This document shows positions 53,229 to 62,630 of a DNA stretch of 64,000 nucleotides, one piece after another. Made by a program: the position numbers and the translations under genes. The DNA comes from Ustilago trichophora (lineage: Eukaryota > Basidiomycota > Ustilaginomycetes > Ustilaginales > Ustilaginaceae), in NCBI GenBank assembly GCA_900323505.1, contig OOIN01000031.1, positions 310,001 through 374,000 on the forward strand, in the 5' to 3' direction. The stretch's first letter is position 1. Each line of letters begins with the position of its first letter. The notes under the pieces are model-generated. The model was not told the origin of the DNA. It was given only the letters and a program-made list of their open reading frames with translations, and ran no database searches.

Positions 53229-55193
53229 CTACTTGACCCCAAGAGCGGGCGCAGTATGCGTAGCAGGTGGAACGTTAGCTGGCGGAGCGCCCTGCAAAGA
53301 AGGAGAAGCTCCGTTCAACGGCCCCGTCTGGCCTACCGCGCGCACAACACCGATAAGCTTTGTCTTTCCTTCTCGAGTAATGAGCTTCATGCCTGGCTTG
53401 ACGTATTCGGGATATCTGATAAACTGCAATCTCAGCTTTGCCCTGTCACCTGTACGAACCACTGGCTTGCCGTGGCCATCACTCGCAGCACCTGTGCCAA
53501 TGGTAGGTTTGCCGTCCAGCTTGGCGATTCCGACAATACGGACAGTCTGCCGAATGGAAGCGGCGTGCAACACCATACAGCTGCCCACTGAGAGCGTGGT
53601 GGAATGGTAGAGGCAGAGAATCTCTGCGTCAAACTCCATGTAGCTCTTAGGGGCGACGTCGGTGCGGGCTACCATAACCATACCCTTTCGCACCTGATTT
53701 CTACGAATCTTCTTGAGTGCGAACGAAACGCTCTGACCAGCTGTGGCGCCGTCCACATTGACGCGCTTGCGTTGGATGCTCCGGATCGAGGTGGTAACAA
53801 ACTGACCCAGGCTGTCCGGGCCCAGCAGTGCTGAATCGCCCACCTTGCAGCTGCCAGCCAAAACCACGCCGGATACTACAGTGCCGACGAAAGGAACCGA
53901 GAAGATGTCGCTGATCTGAAACTCGAAAGGCTGGTTCACCTGGAACTTGGCAGCACTGGCTTGGGGCAGGATATTTAGAAAGCTGCGCAAGAGGTCGAGG
54001 TTGAGACCGGTGACGTTGGAGATCTGGAAGATGGGACAGATGCGCTCGGATTCCAGTCGGAGGGCTGACTCGATGACCTGGCCCATGTCATTGACGAAGA
54101 CGGGCGTCTTGCGGCAACCGGGTGATTTGAGAATCTTGGTGAGCTGCTTGAGCGTTGTCTCGAGGACGTGTGCGGGGGTCATGTCAATCTTGGTGATGCA
54201 TACAACTACCGGTACGGAGAGGGCCAAAGCAATGCCGAGATGCTCTTTGGACATGCCGATCAAACCGGCATTGGCGCCGACCATGAGCATGACAAAGTCG
54301 GGCAAGCAGCCCGTCATGCCAAAGACGGTGGTCTTGAGGTAGCGTTCGTGACCAGCAAGATCGATAAATGAGATCACTTTGCTGGATTTGGCGCAGACTT
54401 CTTCCCACGACATCTTGCGTCCTGGCTCCTGTCCTGGACCGGCAGCGTTGTGCACCGGTCGACCCTTGGAGTCAAAACCCATGATCTCCATGCCGACCGA
54501 CGAGGTTCTGCCAGACTCGATCTCATGCTTGTGCCTGAAGAGGTTGACACGTGCCTTGCCTCTACCGTCATCGAGACCGCCTTTGGTGAGAACGCCGAGC
54601 ATGGTGGACTTTCCAGCATCGACATTACCAATGACAGCAATGCGCAGCTCAACCAGCTCTTCGGCGCCAGCAGGTATTCTGCGAATCAGCACAGTGGCTG
54701 ACTTGGTGTCATCCTCTGCGGCTCGCTCATGAAGAACGGTGGCATCTGCATCGGAGAGATTGGATGCCTTGATGACGTTGGAGATGGCTATTGAGAGCTC
54801 TTGGGCGGTAAAGGTGAGGCGTTCGGTACTGTGGTCATCGGGTCCGGGAGCTCCTATGCGCAGAACAAATTCACCACCTTCGTAGGCGACACGATCGGCG
54901 ATGTACTTGACCAGCCCCTTTGCTTGGGGTGCGGGAGCTGCGGCTGCAGCTGCGGCTGCGGCTCCCTGTTCCTTCGAAGCAGCATCAGCTATAGGCACCT
55001 CGTTCAGTGGAGGCGGTATTGAAGACGCAATCGATGCGGCATTCTCAACGGGCTCAAGAAGAAGCGTCTTGAGATCAGCATGGGAGAAAGCGCGAGGATC
55101 GAACGCGGCACTTATGCTTGTGGACTGAAGGTTGGCGGTGAGGAGATCTATTGTCGGCGCCTTGTTCTGTGGGGCGGGAGTGACTGCGGACAT
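53229..55193 (-). CDS. GTPBP1/GTPBP2-family translational GTPase
   Basis: 654 residues, intronless. An Ala-rich N-terminus (poly-Ala near 79-90) precedes the G domain: GNVDAGKST (G1, about 188-196), DLAGHERYLKTT (G3), TKID (G4). Domains 2 and 3 of the EF-Tu/EF-1A type follow, with FQISDIFSVPFVGTVVSGVVLAG and TEG-like MKLITREGKTKLIGVV near the end. GTPBP1-type proteins are eEF1A/Hbs1 relatives linked in animals to mRNA turnover and ribosome rescue; the fungal member's role is not settled. All nucleotide-binding motifs look intact. The Harbinger transposon lies about 650 bp upstream of the start. Confidence 0.88.
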   Translation of the reverse strand: MSAVTPAPQNKAPTIDLLTANLQSTSISAAFDPRAFSHADLKTLLLEPVENAASIASSIPPPLNEVPIADAASKEQGAAAAAAAAAPAPQAKGLVKYIADRVAYEGGEFVLRIGAPGPDDHSTERLTFTAQELSIAISNVIKASNLSDADATVLHERAAEDDTKSATVLIRRIPAGAEELVELRIAVIGNVDAGKSTMLGVLTKGGLDDGRGKARVNLFRHKHEIESGRTSSVGMEIMGFDSKGRPVHNAAGPGQEPGRKMSWEEVCAKSSKVISFIDLAGHERYLKTTVFGMTGCLPDFVMLMVGANAGLIGMSKEHLGIALALSVPVVVCITKIDMTPAHVLETTLKQLTKILKSPGCRKTPVFVNDMGQVIESALRLESERICPIFQISNVTGLNLDLLRSFLNILPQASAAKFQVNQPFEFQISDIFSVPFVGTVVSGVVLAGSCKVGDSALLGPDSLGQFVTTSIRSIQRKRVNVDGATAGQSVSFALKKIRRNQVRKGMVMVARTDVAPKSYMEFDAEILCLYHSTTLSVGSCMVLHAASIRQTVRIVGIAKLDGKPTIGTGAASDGHGKPVVRTGDRAKLRLQFIRYPEYVKPGMKLITREGKTKLIGVVRAVGQTGPLNGASPSLQGAPPANVPPATHTAPALGVK

Positions 55194-55845
55194 GATGGCG
55201 ACGAGGCGCGGATGAAATGCAATATTGCCGATGTTGTTTGATTGCAGATTGGCGCTTCCAATGGTGTCAAACGAGCTAGGCGTTTGTGCTAGGAAAGCAA
55301 GCGACAGATGGGTGGCAAGTCAAGATCAACGCGGCTTGATGTGAATCGACGGATGAATCAACGAGCAGTCTGACGAGCAGCTGTTGCCAGATTCCTTACG
55401 GTGGGCGCTCTGTCGGGATGCTATCGAGTAGCGTCGCTTTGCTGAGTCTTGGAGCGACCTATTGAGTCAGAGATGAGGCGACTCGACCGACGAATGTTGA
55501 CTTGGAGTAAGTACAATTGGCTCCCCAAAGAGACTGCCTTGATAGGGTGGTGGGAAAGGGTCGAGCGTGAGAGTATTTGATACGAGATGAAAGATCAAAG
55601 GCAACCTAGGCTTGGGAAAGATGAGAGAGTGGATCGTGAGAATCCAAAGTGGCAAGCAAGCAACCGTCAAGGAACGGATCTACCGACCAAAGTATCAGAG
55701 AAACGAGCTTCCGGCGAATTTGGGACAGAGTGGATGCCGGCAATAGTCGTGCTGCGCTTTGCTGCTTAAGCTCAATTCGCGCCACCACATCCCGGAGCTG
55801 AGTCTGTCTGTCTGCTGTGGTAAGGTAAGTGTGGAGAAGCCTACT
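55194..55845. promoter_or_regulatory. Promoter region of GTPBP1-like gene up to transposon
   Basis: 652 bp between the GTPase start and the Harbinger insertion. It likely holds leader and core promoter. No gene or clear motif seen. The last three bases (ACT) are the target duplication. Confidence 0.45.
55843..55845. repeat. ACT target-site duplication (left)
   Basis: Three bases flanking the left Harbinger end, repeated at 59777-59779. Confidence 0.75.
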
Positions 55846-55873
55846 AGGGGGTCTCACCGCGCGTTGGATTTTC
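55846..55873 (+). repeat. Left terminal inverted repeat of Harbinger element
   Basis: 28 bp, identical to the reverse complement of 59749-59776. Confidence 0.95.
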
Positions 55874-55930
55874 GAAAATTTGTGTAAACTCATATCACGG
55901 ATCGGTTTTGAGTTTTTGCATAGCAAATTG

Positions 55931-55938
55931 CTTATATA
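55931..55938 (+). promoter_or_regulatory. TATA-like box of the SANT-protein gene
   Basis: TTATATAAG about 195 bp before the ATG at 56132. Promoter role is inferred from sequence and position. Confidence 0.45.
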
Positions 55939-55969
55939 AGCCCTGCCAAAGTGCAAAAAACCCGGGACA

Positions 55970-56004
55970 TTTGAAAATTGCAGGTAAGACGTGCAATTTT
56001 CAAA
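55970..56004. repeat. Perfect 13-bp inverted repeat with 9-base loop
   Basis: TTTGAAAATTGCA and TGCAATTTTCAAA separated by GGTAAGACG. Sits in the leader of the SANT-protein gene inside the transposon; could be a stem-loop in the mRNA or a subterminal protein-binding site. Confidence 0.85.
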
Positions 56005-56131
56005 AACTCAGCATTCGTGAAGTACAGCTTCCGCTTCCGCATCCTGCTCTCCTTCTCACCGTCAACACTCTCAGCTCTACCAACACTCTTTTCGATACTC
56101 TCTCCCTCCTTCTCTCCTTCTCTCTTCCACC

Positions 56132-57587
56132 ATGGCCACCGTCTCTTCAGACGCTGCTCCATCTCTTCCTGCAGCACCTTCAGCACCTCTAGACGTTGAG
56201 GAAGTAGAGCACAGCCACGATACACACAACATTGAAACACCCCCTCGACACAACATCGAAACATCCCCTAGACACAATTTGGAAACCTCCCCTCAACTCA
56301 GCATCGAAACCCCCCCTCTGGCATCTCCTTCCAGGCCGGATTCCCCGTCATCACCCGCCTCATCTCCATCTCCAGCGGCAGCTGGGGCAGATGCTCAGCG
56401 CAATCACACTGCTTGCCTAACTCCTGACCCAAAGAAGAAGTCGTACTACCACTGGTCCGACGCCGACACTGCCCGACTTCTCGAGGTCATCTTTTCGAAC
56501 GATCTTTTTGCGCGAGCGCTTGTACCAGGCCGCACTCCAGGTTCTGCCACTCGGACCATCAAGACAAGGAAGAACACACTCTGGAAGCAGGTCTTCCGTG
56601 AAGTCTTTCCAGGAGAGGACGATCGTCAGGCTGATCGTGTCAAGACTAAGTTCCGCAACCTCATCGACTCGTATCGAAAGATCAAGGCCAAGATGTCCTT
56701 CACCGGTGCCGGCTCTCTTCTCCGTGACATGAACCCTGAAGACCCTGTAAGTACCTTGGTCAATTTCTAGACTTGGGGTTATGCTTACATTTCTCTCTCC
56801 TGCCTCCCAGACCTATCTCTCGCGTGCAGGCCTTGCAACGCAGCATCCGTGGTTTGAGCGCATGCATGAGATGATGCTCGATCGAACACAGGCCGGCCCT
56901 GCTCTTCTCTTGACCAGCTCAGGCTACGATGACAGCGCTTCATGTCGCAATGACAGTAGCAGCGTTGAGGAAGCTGACGAGCCTATGGAACTCACTGAAG
57001 ACGATGACTCCCCTCAGACTGCATCTGGCAGAGGACTGCCCCCTCTCGACGCTGTCCTGCAAGCTTCACAGGACGATCCTTTCGCCAACAGGGTTCTCCG
57101 TGGTAATTCCTTCGAACCCAGCAACTCCACCAGCTCCGAATCTCACTTCAGTAACAGCACGCCTGCCACTCCTGCTGCCCCTCGCCGTCGCAGTGCAACT
57201 ACGGCCGGACTGGACGACTCTCCTCAAATGCAGCCTTCGTTTGGCAAAAGAGGCCGCAAGGACACATCCAGCGCTCGCAAGACCTGGTCTCAGGCATTCA
57301 TCACAAGCAACAACGCGGCTCTCCAGGCCAAGGTCAGGATCGAAGAGGAACGGACCAAGCGTGAGGCGCTTCGTCTCCAGCATCAACGAGAGGAGAGGGA
57401 GAGCCAGGAGCGCGCCAGAGAAGCCGAAAAGGAAAGAGACCAGAGATCCCGTGAGGCTGAGCGCAACTTCTCACTCGAGATGATGCGCCTCGTCGTGACC
57501 GGCAAAGGTTTCCAGCTTCCCATCCTCAACGACAACAATGACAGCACCACCGGTGCTGCCTTCTCCCTGGGTCGTCCTGCTGCCTAG
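56132..57587 (+). CDS. Harbinger partner protein with Myb/SANT-like domain
   Basis: Two exons: 56132-56746 and 56811-57587, with a 64-bp phase-0 intron. The product has 463 residues. An N-terminal region has four degenerate HNIETSPR-type repeats (about 31-60). A Myb/SANT-like domain follows at about 108-190: YYHWSDADTARLLEVIF, then a helix with KTRKNTLWKQVFREVFPG, then RVKTKFRNLIDSYRKIKAKM. The middle has LSRAGLATQHPWFERMHEMM. A Ser-rich linker leads to a C-terminal charged coiled coil (about 385-445). In Harbinger elements this protein binds the transposon ends and helps import and position the transposase. Function is by superfamily organisation. Confidence 0.85.
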
Positions 57588-57789
57588 AACACAGCTTCTG
57601 TTTCCATGTCCCCATTCCCGGCTCTTGACGCCATTGTATTTCTGCTTCCGTCTCAGTACCGCTTCCGTACATGTACCCCGTCTCACCCTTGTATTTCTGC
57701 CTCTCAGTCACAATACCCCTGCATGATCTTTCTTCACAATTGTTCTTACTACTCAATGAATTGTTTCTCCTTGACCTTTGATACAAGCT

Positions 57790-57841
57790 TGACTGACACG
57801 CGTGAAGTGGAGGTGTGACTGACACGCGTGAAGTGGAGGTG
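57790..57841. repeat. 26-bp tandem duplication
   Basis: Two identical head-to-tail copies of a unit containing GACACGCGTGAAGTGGAGGT, between the two transposon genes, probably 3' of the SANT gene or in the transposase leader. Confidence 0.92.
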
Positions 57842-57938
57842 TGCGGAGAAATTAACCCCTTTGTTGCGCACACGTTTGTTTCTTCCTTACTACCACCACC
57901 ACCACCAACCGCTTCAAACATGAAGCTGCCTTGCAGTA

Positions 57939-59537
57939 ATGGTACGTACCAGCAAACGAGTGGAGTTACTGAACAGCATCGAGTCAATGCTGGAACTTGC
58001 TGTTGCCAGCCACATCGAGCAGCAGCAGGACACAGGCAGCGTGGAGGATCCTTGGGTCTGGCAAGACGATCTTTTCAGCGACGGTGATGACAATGATGTG
58101 GACGACTCAATCATGCATCAGCTTCTCGATACATATATGCAAGCTGCAAGCCAGCGTTACACTGCACCACGAGGACGTAAGAGACGCCGCCAGGATCATC
58201 TTGTGGATCTGCTTGACGAATACCAACACACCGACCGCAAGTTGTTCCGAGGACTCGTTAGGATGACACCGACGGCCTTTGAAGACCTAGTAACACGCCT
58301 ACATCAGACACGGGCATTCAACGCTGGACAGCTGGAAAGATCTGAAGTTCGAGAGCAAGTCGCAGTTGCGCTGTACCGCTTTGGGCGGTCAGGGAATGGT
58401 GCAGGGTTTAGAGATATCGCTTTGCATTGCGGATGCAGCCAGGGCTCAGTCAACAACTGGACACGACGCACCATTGAAGCCCTCCTCGAGATCACACCGG
58501 AGGTGCTAACATTTGCCACTGAGGACGAGCGGTCACGATCAGCCAGGTGGGTTTCAAATCACGTAGACGTGCCTGAGTGGTCTCGCGGATGGTTGGTGGC
58601 CGACGGTACGCACATTCCTCTTGCATGGAAGCCGGCTCTCTATCACGTCGACTACTTCAGTTACAAGCATATGTACAGTTGCAACATTGCTTTGGTCATG
58701 CTTCCCCACTCCCTTCGTATCGTGGAGTCCGTTGTTGGTCACCCTGGAACTTCTCAAGACTCGCGCGTATGGACCTCCGGAAGTCAAATCCTTGCCAAAC
58801 CACGGCTTCATCTGGATGACGGTGAGTTTGTCTGGGTTGACGGAGGATATGGATTCTCACCCTTCACAGTCGGTCCCTTCACAAACAAGGCGGCGGACCA
58901 GAGCAGGGACCTGTCTTACTTCAACAGGTGGCTGTCAAGGATCCGTGTACGAGCCGAACACGGCATTGCATATCTCAAGAATCGATTTCAGCTCTTGAAG
59001 GGCTACCGAGGGAACATGTACAGGGACGAGGATCACTGCACGGCATCGAAGGCAATTCAAGCATGCATAGTTGCCCACACCTTTGCCAGTCGGTACGACA
59101 AGCCCGATGATGTAGCAGACTACCTACTTGAGGACTATTCCGAAAGCGACGTAAACGAAGTGTTGAGCGACCTGCAAAGGTATGAGCAAGCCACCGAGCC
59201 AGCCAGGAGAACTTGGCAAGACAATCAGGCTCAGTACGAAGCTGATCTGGCCGCTGCCACCGAAGGGATGAGCGACACACAGCGAACTCAATTCAGGGTT
59301 GACCAGGCAAGAGACCTGCGAGAGGAGATGCTACGGGCTCTATTCAACCACCACAGACGTGAACCAGAGGATACATCAGTGCTATCTCGCAGGTATGAGC
59401 GGACCATTGCCGCTTACAATGCCATGATGGAACGTCAGACTGGCTCACGGGCAAGGTCCACAGCCACTTCAAGATCTCAAACTGGACGTAGCCAAAGCAC
59501 TCAGAACACCAACAATGTAGCCTCTAGAGCCCAGTGA
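57939..59537 (+). CDS. PIF/Harbinger DDE transposase
   Basis: 532 residues. The N-terminal part has a basic GRKRRRQDHL stretch (about 80) and a helix-turn-helix region (FRDIALHCGCSQGSVNNWTRRTIEALL, about 150-180). The DDE core follows: WLVADGTHIPLAW (first Asp), VVGHPGTSQDSRVW, WVDGGYGF (second Asp) and RAEHGIAYLKNRFQLLKGYRG (Glu). This is the HARBI1/DDE_Tnp_4 pattern. The C-terminal 150 residues are charged, then Gln/Ser/Thr-rich. No stop or frameshift. An earlier ATG at 57920 is out of frame; it would need an intron from the GTACGT at 57942, which I consider less likely. Confidence 0.92.
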   Translation: MVRTSKRVELLNSIESMLELAVASHIEQQQDTGSVEDPWVWQDDLFSDGDDNDVDDSIMHQLLDTYMQAASQRYTAPRGRKRRRQDHLVDLLDEYQHTDRKLFRGLVRMTPTAFEDLVTRLHQTRAFNAGQLERSEVREQVAVALYRFGRSGNGAGFRDIALHCGCSQGSVNNWTRRTIEALLEITPEVLTFATEDERSRSARWVSNHVDVPEWSRGWLVADGTHIPLAWKPALYHVDYFSYKHMYSCNIALVMLPHSLRIVESVVGHPGTSQDSRVWTSGSQILAKPRLHLDDGEFVWVDGGYGFSPFTVGPFTNKAADQSRDLSYFNRWLSRIRVRAEHGIAYLKNRFQLLKGYRGNMYRDEDHCTASKAIQACIVAHTFASRYDKPDDVADYLLEDYSESDVNEVLSDLQRYEQATEPARRTWQDNQAQYEADLAAATEGMSDTQRTQFRVDQARDLREEMLRALFNHHRREPEDTSVLSRRYERTIAAYNAMMERQTGSRARSTATSRSQTGRSQSTQNTNNVASRAQ

Positions 59538-59748
59538 GCCGTATACAATGTAGAAAACATGGTAGTAGTGCAAGAGATGTGACAAATTGTGTATAGTGAC
59601 TACTGGTATGATGAGGAGGCCAGGTCGCAACGGCCGAGTCGGAGGAAGGTCTAACAGACAACATCAAAAACTTGGAATTTATCACGCAACGATAATGGGG
59701 GCGCTCAATGGACCCAGCCCAGCCAGGTTTTCAAAAACACATCTGGAT

Positions 59749-59776
59749 GAAAATCCAACGCGCGGTGAGACCCCCT
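59749..59776 (-). repeat. Right terminal inverted repeat of Harbinger element
   Basis: 28 bp, exact inverted copy of the left end; followed by the ACT duplication. Confidence 0.95.
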
Positions 59777-59779
59777 ACT
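59777..59779. repeat. ACT target-site duplication (right)
   Basis: Matches 55843-55845. Continues into ACTGTAAGTTACTGTA, a stretch like the TACTG motif family. Confidence 0.75.
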
Positions 59780-60819
59780 GTAAGTTACTGTAGAGCACAG
59801 TAAAACTCGGGCTCTGGGGAGCTGCACGAAAATAAAAAAAGAGCCGAAAACCCTGCAGCAAGCTTTTCGACAGGAGCAGCAGATGCACGCTCATTTTAGG
59901 CTGCATCATATCACAGTTTGGCATTCTTACAGTGTTAGGGATTGGCCAAAGCGGGTAGTCATGCGAGTCACACTTCCATATTCTAAGCAAAACACATCCG
60001 ATCCTTCGACTGGACTCAGCCCCCCAGCCAAAAGAAATAGCGCTTGAGTCTCTTCCTCTCTCTGCTCAAAGAGTCGCAATGACTGCCATGGCCCATTTTG
60101 AATCGAGGCGGGAAGAGCCGACGAATCGTCTGAGCTGAGCACCTGACTCTCTTCTGCCAGCATCTTGAAAGCTTTGTGGTAGAACAGAATAATAAGCTTG
60201 AATAGAACCAAGTCGCTCTCCTTTCGACTTGGACTTGAGATCGTCAAGACAGCCATCGACCGATTCGAGTTGTACAGTACTGCACTGCACTGTGTTGTGT
60301 CTTTCAAGATCTGAAAATTGATGTGTGAAGGAAGGCTCAACGCGACAAAAAAAGAGGCGCGAAAAATATCTGCTGCCAAAAAGACACACACACAAAGGGG
60401 CCAGATGACGATTTCCATGAATCAGCACCACATATAGCAGCGCAATGCACACTCACCCTCCCCGCTATCGACCTTGAATAGGGCCACGACGGCCATCCAG
60501 CCGTATTGCCATGTGAGAAGCGGACCTTTGAGAATTACATTACTCATGTATCGATTTTGTCTTTGTCGCTCATGCGCTTTGGTCACGATGCTCAGAATGC
60601 TCATCACCTATCACTCAGCAGCGTGCGAGATGCCCAAGACGAGGAGATGACATCGCTCCTATCGACTCTTTCTCATCTGCTCCTTGGCTGTTTGTGTGAT
60701 GGAGGCAAAGCAAGATACAAACAAGATATATAGCTGCTGCACTTCTCATTTGATCGAAGGAGACGCCTGATTAGACCACCACTCCCTCTCTCTCTCTCTC
60801 TCTCGCTCTCTCCCTCTGT
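59780..60819. promoter_or_regulatory. Intergenic region upstream of the SDR gene
   Basis: About 1 kb. Contains ACTGT-type motifs beside the transposon and at 60272-60293 (TTGTACAGTACTGCACTGCA), a TATATAG box near 60725 and a CT repeat in the leader (about 60784-60817). An open frame on the minus strand over 59927-60418 has no recognisable product. Confidence 0.45.
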
Positions 60820-61902
60820 ATGAGCTACATCCTCCGTTCAACCCTGAGACCAATTCCACATTGTCTAGCCAAACCTCGATATCGAGCAACTCTCCATCAG
60901 AGCTTCATTTCAGCGCCATTTTCATACACGCACGTCCGTCACTCCAACTTGAGCATGTCTTCCCAACAGCAGGATGACAAGGTAATTACCGCCTACCCCA
61001 ACTATTATCCCAAAGGTCAGAAGCAGGAGCTTCCCGGCGAGGATCAGTCAATGGAACCCCTCGCCGAACACATCAAGGTGGAGAAATGGGATAAAGATGG
61101 CAAGCCCTACCTCGAGGAATACAAGGGCAATGGCAAGCTCGACGGCAAGTCCGCCATCATCACTGGTGGTGACAGTGGTATCGGACGCAGTGTTGCCCTC
61201 TTCTTTGCCCGCGAGGGAGCCAATGTCACTATTGCATACCTGCCAGAGGAGGACAAGGATGCCGATATGGTCGAAAAGCTGGTCCGCGAGTCACCTATGG
61301 GCAGCAAGGAGATACTACGTGTACCGAGCAATCTTGAGTCGGAGCAGGACTGCAAGCTCGTCGTCCAGAAGCATCTGGAAAAGTGGGGCACCATCGACAT
61401 TGTGGTCAACAACGCTTCCAAGCAAGTGCCATGCCACAACTTTGAGGAGATCGACCTCAACGTTACCGAGAGCACCTTCCGAAGCAATGTACTGGGTGCA
61501 TTTGCGCTGACCAAGTTCGCCTTGCCTCACATGAAGCGTGGTTCCACCATCATCCAGTCCACTTCGGTGACCGCTTATAAGGGCAGCGCTGCCATGATCG
61601 ACTACAGCTCCACCAAGGGTGCTCTCGTCAGCTTTACTCGGAGCATGGCCTTCCACCTCGCACCTCGGGGCATTCGTGTCAATGCCGTGGCTCCAGGACC
61701 CGTCTACACTCCACTCCAACCAGCCAGCCGCAGCGAGGACAACATGGAAGGATGGGGTATCGGAGGTGTTCCTCTCCACGGTCGACCCGGTCAACCCGCC
61801 GAGATGGGCGCTACCTATGTCTACCTCGCCGATGCAGGTGCTTCCAACATCATGACTGGCCAGGTTCTGCACCTCTCTCACGGTAGCTGGTTCGGATCTT
61901 GA
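60820..61902 (+). CDS. Short-chain dehydrogenase/reductase (YghA/GSP39-like)
   Basis: 360 residues. The Rossmann cofactor motif TGGDSGIGR lies at about 112-120, NNAS at about 203-206, the catalytic Ser in QSTSVTAYKG and YSSTKGA with the catalytic Tyr and Lys at about 263-267. The region before the fold (YPNYYPKGQKQELPGEDQSM, KVEKWDKDGKPYLEEYKG) is the N-terminal extension typical of the YghA/YhxC/GSP39 branch of classical SDRs, of uncertain substrate (aldehydes or alcohols). The first 45 residues are Arg/Ser-rich and acid-free, like a mitochondrial presequence. An internal ATG at 60955 (MSSQQQDD) would give a 315-residue cytosolic form. Confidence 0.85.
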   Translation: MSYILRSTLRPIPHCLAKPRYRATLHQSFISAPFSYTHVRHSNLSMSSQQQDDKVITAYPNYYPKGQKQELPGEDQSMEPLAEHIKVEKWDKDGKPYLEEYKGNGKLDGKSAIITGGDSGIGRSVALFFAREGANVTIAYLPEEDKDADMVEKLVRESPMGSKEILRVPSNLESEQDCKLVVQKHLEKWGTIDIVVNNASKQVPCHNFEEIDLNVTESTFRSNVLGAFALTKFALPHMKRGSTIIQSTSVTAYKGSAAMIDYSSTKGALVSFTRSMAFHLAPRGIRVNAVAPGPVYTPLQPASRSEDNMEGWGIGGVPLHGRPGQPAEMGATYVYLADAGASNIMTGQVLHLSHGSWFGS

Positions 61903-62630
61903 TTGTATCGCAGCGCCCTCAGCCTTGGACAGCCAAGAGCATCATCCGACGTCGCTTTTATATCTTTGCATCGCTTTATGGAATCGCATCTCTGAATTTC
62001 TTGCCGCTATTCGCCTCGACTTTGTTTGACCTTGAGAGGCGACTTGATATGTAGAGAGAGTGTCGTGGAGCGATAACAATCTGGCGGGTTCTTTTTTTCC
62101 TCTCCACGCAGGAACATGTCAGCCGTCAAAGCCACGGAAGCCTGCAGCCGTGAGAGGGTGCGTGCGAGAATCGGTGGAATTTGGGCGCGTGTCTGCCAAA
62201 TTAAGGCTCATTGCACCCACTCACGGTCCCGAATCTATAATCAGACAGATCAACACGCCAGTTTGAGCCCCAGTGCCCAAGCCTACTTATCCAGAGAGTG
62301 ACACCGAGCCTGATGCAAGTGCACGTTGAGCGCACGTCCTTCGCAACCAAAAACCCTGGAATCCATCTTTCTGCTGCCACCACCACCACCACCATTATCA
62401 CCATCTTGACTTCACCTCATCCACCATCTCAGAGTCATTGGTCTGGCTTGAGTGGGATCACGCCAATATGCTCGGCTAAGGCGCTTGACTCTACATCAGA
62501 TCGACCACGACTCTGACCGACGACACTCTTCCGGGTTACGTTACGGTCCGGCATCCCTCATCCTGGAAACTATCGCATCATCTCCACAAGGTCAAGACTG
62601 TAGCGACGACTCAGTTTCTAACCTGCAAAG
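61903..62630. other. Intergenic SDR gene/transporter gene
   Basis: 728 bp between two plus-strand genes. Holds the SDR 3' end and the transporter promoter and leader, with a CCA/CAC-rich stretch near 62378-62405. No gene seen. Confidence 0.45.

Larger units (their letters stand above)
55846..59776 (+). mobile_element. PIF/Harbinger DNA transposon, apparently intact
   Basis: 3931 bp. Perfect 28-bp terminal inverted repeats (55846-55873 and 59749-59776) start AGGGGGTCTCACC. Three-base ACT duplications flank it. It carries the two genes typical of this superfamily, both on the plus strand: a Myb/SANT-like DNA-binding protein and a DDE transposase. Neither frame is broken. A TATATAAG box (about 55932), a hairpin (55970-56004) and a 26-bp tandem duplication (57790-57841) are internal features. 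Identical ends and intact genes suggest a young, possibly active, autonomous copy. Confidence 0.93.

Noticed and set aside
59927..60418. 163-codon minus-strand frame next to the Harbinger element
   Set aside because: No family match by eye and composition unlike the real genes here; kept only as intergenic.
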